Assembly (NCBI RefSeq): GCF_028389875.1 | Contig: NC_084702.1 | Span: 68,669,582 to 68,733,581 of the forward strand | Length of the DNA stretch: 64,000 nt | Origin: Rhea pennata | Lineage: Eukaryota; Chordata; Aves; Rheiformes; Rheidae | Direction of reading: 5' to 3' | Shown: in pieces, positions 37,201 to 49,200 of the stretch | How the letters are laid out: each line of letters begins with the position of its first letter | How positions within the stretch are numbered: position 1 is the first letter of the stretch | Position numbers and translations under genes: made by a program | Notes under the pieces: generated by a model | Seen by the model: only the letters and a program-made list of their open reading frames with translations | Databases searched by the model: none | Told to the model about the DNA's origin: nothing

Positions 37201-40200
37201 CAGACTAAAATTGTATCATTTGTCAGTTTTTACTCTCAATATGTTAGAGTTTCCGAGTCTTCACCCCAGTATGAATTAGGTGATCCAACTTTCTGCTTGA
37301 TATGAGGTAACATAGCCATATTATTTAAATAGGAATTCTTATTTCCCTGTAATTTTCTAGAGTCCTGAAAAGCATCCTAAGACATGTAATGGAGCTGATT
37401 CATACAAAGGAGAAGTAACATCCGTGTACATGGAATCTTTTCATCCACAAACAGGTAAGTATATTCAACAAACAAGTAGAGTTAGCTTTATTATTTCACT
37501 GTTTAGAGCATGTCAGATGGATAGTGCTCAGAAATTCTCTTCAGTTCTCAGGTTATCCAGTCACTAGTACACCCATTACAGTATGTTCCAGAAATCTGTG
37601 TTTAAAAAGCAGCTGTGATTTAGTTTATGACACTTGGTTTAGAAATGGACTAACTTCATAATGAATGATCTAAGTTATTCAGGAAAGGATGGAGTTTTAC
37701 AAATACGTGTGTGTTATTGAAAATATACAGTCAATTTTGTGAATACATTTTGGACTGCATTTCTGAGCTACAATTTTAAGCTGTTTGTATTTTGTGCTGT
37801 TCATTAAATAGCATTGCATTATTGGTACTCTAAGGGCGTACAAGTATGTGTGACTGATACTTCTGTACAAACAGATTTCAGGGTTTTTTGTGACTGGTGT
37901 AAGCTTTTCCACTAGGTGAGCAATGTAAAACTGGGCTATGGAGGAATCTCAAAAAGGCCACTATTTTGAGCCCTCTCCTGAAATTTTGCACCCATCTCTA
38001 CTAATGGGTATATTGCAGTCTCTTACTTTGTATGAACATTCTTACAAATCAAAAAACAGAAGCTTATGGAAAAAGTATTTAAATTATGCAAATTTAAACT
38101 GTCTTGTAACGTATGTTCCTTTCTGTTACGTCTTAATTGTACATGCATTGCTGTACTGATTATCTTTCATTATTTATGAATTTATTAACTTTCATGTATT
38201 TATGAATGAATAATCTTTCATTAGTTATTAATCTGCACAGCAATATAACTAACCACTTTCATTTGGAAACTCAACTTCTAATTATTTAGGGCTTGTTCCT
38301 ACAAGTTGTTCCTTGGGGCAAACCTCTGCATCTGCAAAGAGCCCCATTCAATTCAAAATGAATCTAAACAGGTGTGACAGGTATTCCAGCTTTTTATTTT
38401 CTCTCTCCTAGTTACTAGTTTTGTCCCAAAACTTACTAAAAACACTAATTGATATCAAGCACCACAGGGAATACTGATATCACAGGCCGCAAAATGTGTT
38501 AGTTTTGTTGTTTGAAAAATATCCCGTCTACAAATAGAAGAGATGAATTTCTTTTTTCCTTTTTTCCTTTTTTTTTTTTTTTTTTTTTTTTTTGATCTTT
38601 CAGGAATAGCTTTCATGAAGAATGCAACACTAACTGAATCAGCTGCTGCTTGTATTTCCAAGCCCGTGGAGAAAATTATGTTAGATAAAGTTGAAATCAT
38701 AACTGGAGAAGAAGCAGAGCACAATGTATTACAGGTGTGTATTTCATGAAGTTTTCATGGTAAGTAGTTTTCTTGTTGTTAAAAGTAGCATCTAAATCTG
38801 TTAGAGATTACAGTGACCTAAACGTCATTTTGGTTAATATTTTAAATTTTCACTGTTCTAGATATTCCTCTACTAACTAATTTTTTTGTAGGCTGATACT
38901 TCTTTTTTCATCTGATATCTATTCATCCTGTAGTCCCTATCAGTAAGTGACTGTGCTTTAAAACTTCATTTTATGGTTCTATTTTTATAAGTATCTTCAC
39001 AGTAGATTACTGAGCCTACCATTACTAACTAGAACTTCAAAACTGGAAGTGATTTAAAATTTTTCATGGTTAAACATTTCTGAGAAAAAAGCAATGTGTT
39101 ACCAAGTAATTAGTTTTATAATTCATCTAAAACACAAATTATCTTTCTGTCCAAGCAGAACTTATCTTACTATTCTTCATTTTCAAGTTCTTATTTTCTT
39201 AGTAAATAGTAGTCATGTATATGATTTAAAAAAATCTTAAAATTGAAAGTTAGCTAATTTTAGCATTGATTAAATCTTCTGTCAGAACATAGAAGCTTTA
39301 CTCTCTGATAGTACTAGTATGCTGTGCTGCACAAGATTTTTAATGAATAAGGTAATAAGATTATAGATCACTTGCAGCGAGTTCACCTTTGTTAGTGAAT
39401 ATCACAGATGAAGAATTAATGAACATGAAAACTGAGATTCATGCTGAATGTTTTCCATGACTTAATTAGCAGAAGGTTTAGTGCAGATTTGGAGTCATTT
39501 CATTTTAAGTAATTGACTGTCAGTTATAATAATAACCAATGTTAATATATCTGGTTGGTATATATATGTGCGTGTGTGTATATATATATATGTATACATA
39601 TGTATCTAAAACCTTATCAAAAGGCTTAAAATATAAATAAAGTTTTAAAACCAATAAAATTGCCATTGGCTGGCAATTTTCATCATAGATTTCTATTTTA
39701 GATCAACTGCAAGCTCTTTGTATTTAACAAGCTTTCTTTAACCTGGATTGAAAGAGGCAGAGGATCCCTGAGGCTAAATGACACTTCTAGCAATAAACTT
39801 GGAATGTTGCAATCAAGGCTAAGTAAGAATGAAATCACTAAACAACACATACACAAAACACTAAATTTGTACTGTTGCTGGCCAGAATGAATTATCTCAG
39901 AACATTTGTAACTCAGCATCTAGTTCTATTTCAATCAAGTTGCTGAAAGTCTTTTTAACGTTCCTTGATAATTTTAGCTGCCCACAAACTGGGGCACTCC
40001 GTTGCCTGAGCGTTTTTTGCTCAGTTTGTGCACTTGCTGATGTTGTTAGGCTCTGTGTATTTCTGCTGCAAAGTACCTTTAGCTCAGTCACCAGTCGGAC
40101 AGTTAGCGCTTTGTTGAGTCTGCTTTTCCAGGAGCACTGCCTTTCAAGTCACTTCTGGAATGTTGTTTCTAATGTGCTGCTGTTTTTTGTATTGCACTGT

Positions 40201-43200
40201 ACAGTTGGGGTGGATTATTTGTTTTGTATGCCAAATGTATTGAGAGAAACTAAAATATTTTGATAATAAAAGAAAACTTAAAATCAAAATACCAAGTTTT
40301 TGACCAACTTAAAAAGAGTAATTCATGAAAATATTAGTTGTATACAAGTATTGCAGAAAAATGAAGGTAGTTACAATTACTTATTATATAAACCTTCTTA
40401 CTTTAGTTATGCGAAATCAAGGCAGTTTGAGACTGATTCTCAACAGCAGACTCTGGGATCAAATGGTGATAAAAAGAGCAAATAGAAAGAGTCTGTGCTT
40501 CACTGCAACAGACCAAGACCACTCTGTTCAAGTATTTCTAATACAGGTAAGCAAGAAATAATTCCCTCTGCCTCAAATCTCCACATTTCATTGAATTCTG
40601 GAGACTTGCTGAGGCTTTGGTTTTAGCAAATTGCTTTTTATTTTCTGTTAGGTTCTGCTTAGGGCTTAAAACACTTACATGACTTTTATTATGGAATGAA
40701 TTAGCAAGGATATCCCCTGATATTTCAGAAAAAGGTGTGAAGATGTGATACAGCCTTAGGACAGACATTTCCAGGCTCTGGTTCACATACCACAAGTGGA
40801 GTGCAAATTATTCCAGAGTCAAATGCAGCAGTTAGTGCTCTGGACTTTGCCTCTTACAGAAATGACTCATTAAGAAATTTCTATACAGGTAGTTACATGC
40901 ATAAGTTACTTTGTAGAGCAGCAGCTTTCTGCTGTAGTTTTGGATATAATGCTTATAATAACCCATCCAGACTAGGACCCCCATATTTCACTTCAGAGAG
41001 AACATAGAATTGTGACCTGAATTTATGTAAGACGATGTTCTTGGGCATCCTGGTTTTATCTGGCAAGGGCTCATAAGCTGAGAATGGAAAGGTGATGGAC
41101 TTACTTTCAAATAAATAGTGCATAAAGGATTGAGGTCCTGAACTGGGAAGTGAGAGCATCCATGTGAGTCTGGAGGTTCTCCACCAAATCCTAGCTAGGA
41201 AGGGTTCAGCCTATGGACAAGAATGGTAAATCACCACTTAGAGGAGGTGTTGGACTTTGTCCACGTGCAAAACACCATGCTTTATACATGTAAGCACTGT
41301 AAATCTGCCACTTCCCAAAAGGCACTGTGCCTGTGCTGTGCAGTTGCTCTCCATATTAGCATTAGAAATTGCTCTAGCATACAGAGCAATTATAAACATT
41401 ATAAACTATATAAACATACCTCAAATTCTGTCCTGGCACTCCTGGACAGTAAAAAAGCACGTATCTTGGGAAACCAAGATACATGGCAGCTGTATGAGAG
41501 TGGTGAAGGGAGCAGGAAGCTACTTCTGTAATCATCACTGGAGCTTCTGGGATCTGTTGCTGCAGGTGGTACCCAATCCAGCTAACACCGAGACCTTTGT
41601 GCATGGAAGGCAACATGATCAACCAGCAGGCATCACCAAAGCCTTGGCATGTATGTCCTGCTGGTCTAGCAGTCAGTGGAACCCACTCCTTCCAAGGGAT
41701 CAGCAGATTTAACTTTGTTAACCCTTTTTAATGTGAATGATCAAGACATTTTGATCAGGGATATTATTCAAAGACTTGCCATGAGCAAGGGAGCATAGGT
41801 ATATTATGTTGAATACAAATCACAGTCCACAAGACTCCGTTAAGTTGGGCCTGTGGCACTTACCTAGCCTTGAGCAGAGTGCTGACCCTGCCCCCTTTGC
41901 TCATATGCTTGTTTCTTCCTCCTCCCCTCCGGTGGTACTGGAATTTTTACAGCTATAAGAGACAGATCAGAGGACTAACCTGGTTGGATTCTTTCTTTTT
42001 CTTTTTTTTTCTACATCTGGTTTTAGGCTTAATTTTTGATTTGCCATGTAACCACACTAATTGTGGTACTGGCACAATGGAGAGGGTAGAAATGAGGAGT
42101 TGGTAAGGTTATGGAGGTAAGTCCAGCTCTTTTAGCAGCAGCCTGAGTTTATATTAGATTAAAGTTGACAGTTGATCCCTGAATGAATAAGCTGAAAACA
42201 ACAGATAGAACTGATTGGACTGAGTAGCATCCTACGTTTTTTGAAAAGTTGAGTTGTCTGGAGAGCTCAGATTTGTCCACTGAGAGTGGTGTTTGCTGTT
42301 AAGACACTTGAACGCTCTGAATTGCTTTCTTTGACTGTAGGAAGAGAACTGTTGTTAGCTGCTGCAATTCTGAGTAGCAGAGGTGACAACCCTGGACTGC
42401 TGCTGCTTTGCAATTTGTGCAGCTTTTTCACCATTACACATTGAAAACAGTTATTCCAATCCAAACCAGATAGAAATAACTCTACATGATGCACAAAAGT
42501 AGAGAATTGGGCCACAGAAGAGCATAAGCATTCAGTTACTCTCTAGCAAATGCTCTGCTTCCTAAGAATCCTATTGGATCAAAGCAACTGTCTGTCTAGC
42601 CCAGTATTCTTACAGTGCCGAAGTGCAGACCTACTTCGGAAGTGCAAGCAAGCGTAGCCGCCTTCGGTAGTGTTTACCTTTTATATTCCCCCAGCATCTA
42701 TAATTGTTGTATTGGGGGGTGAGAGCATGCATCCTTACTTTTTTCGTTTTGTATCTGTTTATGAAATGATTGCCCCTGAATTAATCTAATCCATTTTTAG
42801 CCTTTATTATTTTATTTTAGCCTACTATTTGTAGTTTCTACTGTCTGCCTGACAACCTCCTGAGGCAGTAAGTTTCAGAAGTTCATTACTCACTATATAC
42901 TGAGGTACTTTTATGTTTTACCCTGATCCCCTAGTAATTGCACAAAGTGTCCCCTCATCCTTATATTGTGTGGTTTGATGACCAACCATTCCATGTCCAG
43001 TTTATCCCCAATTTTTGATTTGTAAACCTTGGTTATACACTTCTCAGCCTTCTTCTCAGACTGAAGACTCTCAACCTTTTTAGCCTCTTTTCATAAGGAA
43101 CTGCTCCATCCCCTTGATCATTTTAGATGCCCTTCTCTATTCCTTAATTCTGTTACATCCTTGAGATGTGATTACCAGTACTGAACAAAGTACTCAAGAC

Positions 43201-46200
43201 GTGGGTGCTCTAAGGTTTTATGTTTAGCAAAATGTTGGCCTGTTGTGTTCTCAATACCCTTCCTTCTTGATGATGCCCAACTTCGAATCAGCTTTAGCAG
43301 CAGAGTTCATGGCATCTTTAATTTTTATAACCAAGAATAAACTTTCTGTAGTTACATTTTAATTCTTATTTACTCTGTGAGCAGAAATTCAAATACATGC
43401 ATTAATATTTCAATGCTTTATTACTTCTAGAACCACATTCAGGAAATATAAATTACTCAGTACAAACTGAGCCATTCTCCAGGAGAAATAATTGTTTTGA
43501 AGCTTGTGTTTCTTATATCTATAAAGAAAACAGTCAACAGCTTCATGTTAGTATATTGTAAAACTCAGACCACTTAAAGAAATTTGTCATTTTTTGAATT
43601 CAAATTTATTTTCTGAAACTTAGATGTGAATCTTACATACATTGCTTTGATTAAAAAGTGCAAAATATTTAGAGCTCTTTCATTACTTTTGAAAACTTTT
43701 GAGTCTGCTTTTCTGTGATCAACTGCAAAATAGTTAGTTTTGTTTAGTTTAGTTTTGACTCTAGGCATTTTATTTTCTGCAGGCAAGTTCAAAAGATGCT
43801 GGATACCTGTATGCAGCAATACATCACCGCCTTGTGGCATTGCGAAGCTTTACTGAGCAAGAATCAGATGCTAATCAAGTAGACACAGAATCAGAAATAG
43901 CTTTTCATCCATTAAACTGTGATAGTGATGATGAAGATGATGAAAAAGTAACTCAAGCAAGCAGCAGTGGATCTGGTAAGCACAAACTTTCCTTTAAATG
44001 CTGTGGTCCTTTGATGTTTTTTTTTCTTTAAAGCAATGAAAATTTCACTTTTTTAATGCTGACTATAATTTTAATCAAAAATTCTGTCACAGATGCTCTC
44101 TTCAACACAGATAAAGATAATTTCTGTTGGCATTTTGGTTGACTATTGTCAACAATGTGAAGTTCTGCTAGATCAAGTATCTACTCATGTGTATAGCACT
44201 GGAATACTCTTGACAAAAGACTGAATGAGGGTTAAGAAATTTTAATATTGCCAAGCTTTACCTAAAGGCTTCTTTGGTACAGTTCAGTAAAAGTGACTGG
44301 AGGTGTTGAGATGGCAATTATTACCTGAATAAGTGAAAGCTGAATCCATTCACAGCAGTGCTAAAGCAGTTGTTAATGCCTTCATGTATAATGTGCTTGT
44401 GAAAGTTAAAAGTGTTTCTATCTTCTGACTTAGCAGAAGGCACGACACACTTCAGGGTGAATTCACTGACTTGTAAAAAAATTGTTAGTGGGAGAAGAGG
44501 AGTTGCCAGTTACATTTTCTTTCCTCATAGAGGAACTAAGGCAGTTGATGCTTACTGCATAAATTCCCTCTTCAACTCAGTAACATACTGAGTTTATATT
44601 CTGAACTCTTCAGCAACTATTCGACAAGAATCAAGTCATGTATAAGTAACAGCTATGAGTGACTGTTTACTTAAGAAAACAAACAAGCTTTTTTCTCCTT
44701 TTGGCAAAACTGTTAGTTTACAGTACTTGTTCCCGTGATCAGTTGTTGTTTAACTTTGTTTCAGTGGCATTCCATTCTCTAAACAAAGCACGATGCTTTT
44801 ATACAACATTTTCTCACAAATACCTTTTTTTCTGTGCATCAAATGGGAAAATTGTTAGCTCTGAGAATTCCCAAAATTACTCCCTAATAGTCAAACATTC
44901 CCTCTGCAAATCCTAAATAGTCTCTATTGACTTTTACAAAGAGTTTCTGGTAACTTGAAAACTCTGGATGTTGCTTGATTACCTTCCAAAATTATTGATG
45001 ATAAGAACTCTTTGTTCTTCCAGAAAAAAAATGAGGTGAAAGGGAATGTTCAAGCAGTGTAGGAGCACAAATTTACAAGTTAAATATTTATTTTGATTTG
45101 TGAGACTTCTGATACAGATATTCAGATGGCAGCCAGCAAACAGATTCTGAGATACGCATGTCAGGTGCTGATTTTTCCTGACCCATTAGTTTAAGTTTCT
45201 GTCTTTCATTTACGTCCAAACAGTTACTTACAGGAGTTCTAACATTCCTTTTCAAGTGCTTTTTGGGTGATCTCTAACATTTCCTGCTTTATCTTGATCT
45301 CTTCTGTTATTCTTAGACCCATGTGGTTTTAATTTTGCATAGTATCAGTTACTGGTATCTATGTCCCACTTCATGTGCCAGACATTCGCATCTTACAGTG
45401 TGCCTGTCCATTGAACTCCCATTTCCAAAACAGACAGAGAAAGGTATCTCTTGGGTTTGGACAGGATGAGGTCAATTTTAAATATCAGCATAGACATATA
45501 CAGTTGGATGCAAGAGATCTGATCCTGCATATTTAAGAACATTTAATCTTAATAGGTGCTGCTGAAAATCATCTGCACTTCAATTTTCATTGAAGGATGT
45601 GTATAAATAAACCTTCTTATTTTTTCTAATGTTCCACTGAGTTCAGGAAGTTACCTCTCCTTTAAACTACTATAAATGTTAAGAGGAGTAAATTCTCAAT
45701 GACTGTTTCATTACTAGAAACATTTTACATGAAAACATTTTACTAGAAACATTGCTAGAAACTAACATAGTTCCCTAAATTATGCTAGGCCAGTTTTTCA
45801 TGACAGTGTAAAAGACAAACCCAAAAGATCAGAAGAATCTTTAGTCCAAGAAACTGAAGAGAAAAACAAGGATGGTATATATAATAAGCAATGAAGTGGT
45901 TATGAACATTAACATGATTCCATATATACTTAAAAAATATTTGTGAGATTTTTTTTTTTACACAAAATTTTTCACTCTAATATCCACAAGATGTTAATAC
46001 TTGGGTGCTGTATAATATGGTAGAGGTATTTCTACCATCTTGCAGGATTCAAGACAGACATCTATTCCAATATTTTTGAAAGTCTTAGCTGAATTATTTC
46101 ATTTTCAAATGAAGACATTATTGTCATAAGGTACATATATTTACACAAGGTGTATTAAGTGTAGGTATCTGATATTTTCATCAGATCATATTTTACTATG

Positions 46201-49200
46201 TTAGTTAAGATTAAGAAGAAGGAAATTGTTTATCAAGAACAGGGAGACCTGTCATTGTTTCTTTGAGACAAAATGGGTAGAATGGAATGAGGTAAAATGC
46301 AGAAATATGCTCTAATTGTATTTTTTGTAATGAATATCAGATTGGATACTCTCATCACCAAATTGTTCTACAAATTTAAGTGAAGAGAAACAGAGCAATT
46401 CATCCATCTTTAAATGGGTTTCAAGAGTGGATTCTCTGGAAGTGTTTGTCTTTTCCCACTACAAAGTGAGCTGAGAAGATGAATTTAGACTAGACAGCAA
46501 ACATCTAGATTGAACAAAGTTAGGCAAATCTCTTCTTCCATTTGCTTCATTCATTATCTATTGCTCTGCTAAATGTTGTGTTTCCTTCCTAATTGTCTTT
46601 ATAATATCTAGATGAGGAAAGACTACCTGGAGAATTTGTTATGACAAATTTCTGACTAAATAACAAATAAAATTATGAAAAATGCTGATTTGGCAATGTG
46701 TGGATGCTTGGGGCTAGCATACTCCCTTCTGAGGGAAATGCCATTGACCTCATACAAAAGGGTGACTCTTCCTTTCTGTTTTTGGTCTCCTTGGGAGAGA
46801 ATGTAAATCTTACGTTCTGTGCTGCATGGAGCACCTGCGTCAATGGATAGAATGGAGAATTTCCCTTAGCCAGGCAAATAGAAGAGCCCAGTAGATCTAG
46901 TAGAACAGTTTCCTGTTACACAACAACTTGAATCTCAGCCCTGTGGATAAAGACCACCAAACACGTCTGTGTCTTAGAGGTGTTCCACAACAAGATAACG
47001 TACAGCCTGTTACTTCCTCCTCCTCCTTCACTAATAGATCTCTACCATCCATTAAGGATTTTTCTATATGCTGGCAGACCTGTATCAGGTACCTGAGCAG
47101 ACATACTCTCGTGCCACCTCTTTCTTAAACATCTTGACTATAGGCAGCTATAAATTCAGCCTGTGGGAGTACTGAGTTGCCCTATTAATATACCTAAATT
47201 CAATATATGGTTATTGGATAGACAGTTCTCTAAGTTAGACACTGTATTACCCTTGCAGAGTGCATACCTCTTTTCACTGTCAGCACACAAAAGTGAGGTA
47301 CCTATGTCAGGCTCAAAAAATCATCCTGCCAGAACATGGATCTGTGATTTAGAACCATAGCATCTAAGCTTGCCATAGGTAGTAGGGATCTGAATCCAGC
47401 ACTTTGACTAATAAGTCACTAGTATGTCTTTGAAAATATTCTCTCTTGCTTCTGACACTTCTAAGAGATTTTTTTCATGTTTTCTTCATAGCCATTAAGG
47501 AGATTCTGTTCTTTCTCCAAAATGATGCATTTTCTTTGCATTTAGAAACAGATGCTGTTTCTGTGATGGTCATCAGAAATAGTAGAAGGTCTTTAAGGTG
47601 TAACCTCATCCGTCTTTATAAAGAACTGATATTCTGAGACCTATAAGGCCTTTTTTTCAGAAGGTAGCATGAATTATCAGTACTAGCATAGCACTGCGCT
47701 ATACACAGGATGATTCCTGTGATTTCCATCATTTTCACTTTTCTCTGATCTTACAGAAATTCATTTATGAGGATTTGTATCCCTGAAGGAGAACAGAGAG
47801 GCTGGGAAAGGTATATGAGAGAGATGAGGATGACAGTTGTGACTAGGCAAACAAATGTGTTATGCACTATGTCAGTCTTCCATTACACCTCACCATCAAC
47901 TTACTCTTAAATCTTCTTCTGACTTAATTCTGATTGAAGGATCATGATGTAGATGTTCTCTCTTTTCTGGCATGGAGTTTCCTTTGGGGAATTATGAGGC
48001 TGAATTCTAAGGTGCTAGTGTCTAGGATCAGGCAGTCTGAAGCAGCCTACCTACACATAGCCATAAACGTAAAAAAAAAAAAAAAAAAAAAAACAAAAAA
48101 GAAAAACCCACACTGAGTGGAGAGATAGTGTGTCCTATGTGGATCCACCAAGAATTGCATGGATTTTTGAGACTACTGGTGTTGAGAGCCAGACGATATC
48201 ACATCACAGAAGTGCAATTTTCGTTTTCTTACAGAGAACAATGGGAAATTTCCTAATCTGCTCTACATGTAGCTCCCATGTTGGCCTCGCTGGGACTCTT
48301 TGTCATATCCTGATGTTTATCAAGCTTGAAAAAAAATCTGAGAGCAAGCTTGTTTTGCTTTTAAGTAGAATAGTTTTAAAGTTCTTAAAAGGAACTACTG
48401 TTCAGAAATACTGTAGAAGCTCCTGAAAAACTGGTACCTTCTTTTGACATTCTTTATCAATTACTCTTTTATTTAAATTCTTACCCAGTTTTAAAGTTAA
48501 GATTCCAAATCATAACTCTATCACACACAGAATTGCCAGGGATTAAAAAAGCAGAGCAGGAAATAATTTGTTTTGCCAAACGTGGAGTTCAGGGTTCTGT
48601 TTTCTTTGCAGTGGATATCAGCAACATCTAAAACAGAGCAGAAAAGGCAACACCCTGGTTGGCGTAAATACCCAGCATTGCTGGAAAGAGATGAGGAAAA
48701 ATCAGATTTAGTGTTATGGCAATTGAAAGTCTTTTCAGTTCACCTGTAAAAGATCTAAAAACTTCTAGTGTTTAGATGTGGCCAGACGGTAGCAGCAATT
48801 TTTAGGCAGATACTGAGATACAGTGACATGATGTGTCTGACATTAGTCAGACACATCTACTTTATCCAGGTTATTCATAGATATAGATTACCCACCACAA
48901 GTATATATTGGTACTTTATCATGGCCAGTGAGTTATTTAAAGGTATGTTGGATTTTTCACAACTTACTGAGCACCTAAATGTGATATGATGTGACAAAAA
49001 CATACCAAATTCTTAAGACAATGCTCCTTTTATGGTTTGGGTCCCAGACACATTGTCCTATCTAGGCAACTAAATCCTCAAGTGCTTATGTATCTCACTC
49101 TATTGACATGGAAAGGCACAAACCTCATTCACTATTCATATGCTCAAATGTTTGTGTATAATGGTGCGTTATCTAGTTAGATATTTATCTAAACCAGGAA

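Noticed and set aside
38290-38371. An additional RANBP3L exon between 37361-37454 and 38604-38734
   Set aside because: It has splice-like borders and a weak match to the human linker, but every sensible donor leaves the wrong phase and leads to a stop. Skipping it restores frame and length. Kept as a finding, not as CDS.
41257-41712. 151-codon plus-strand frame inside a RANBP3L intron
   Set aside because: No homology, overlaps other frames and shows no splice or start context; treated as random.
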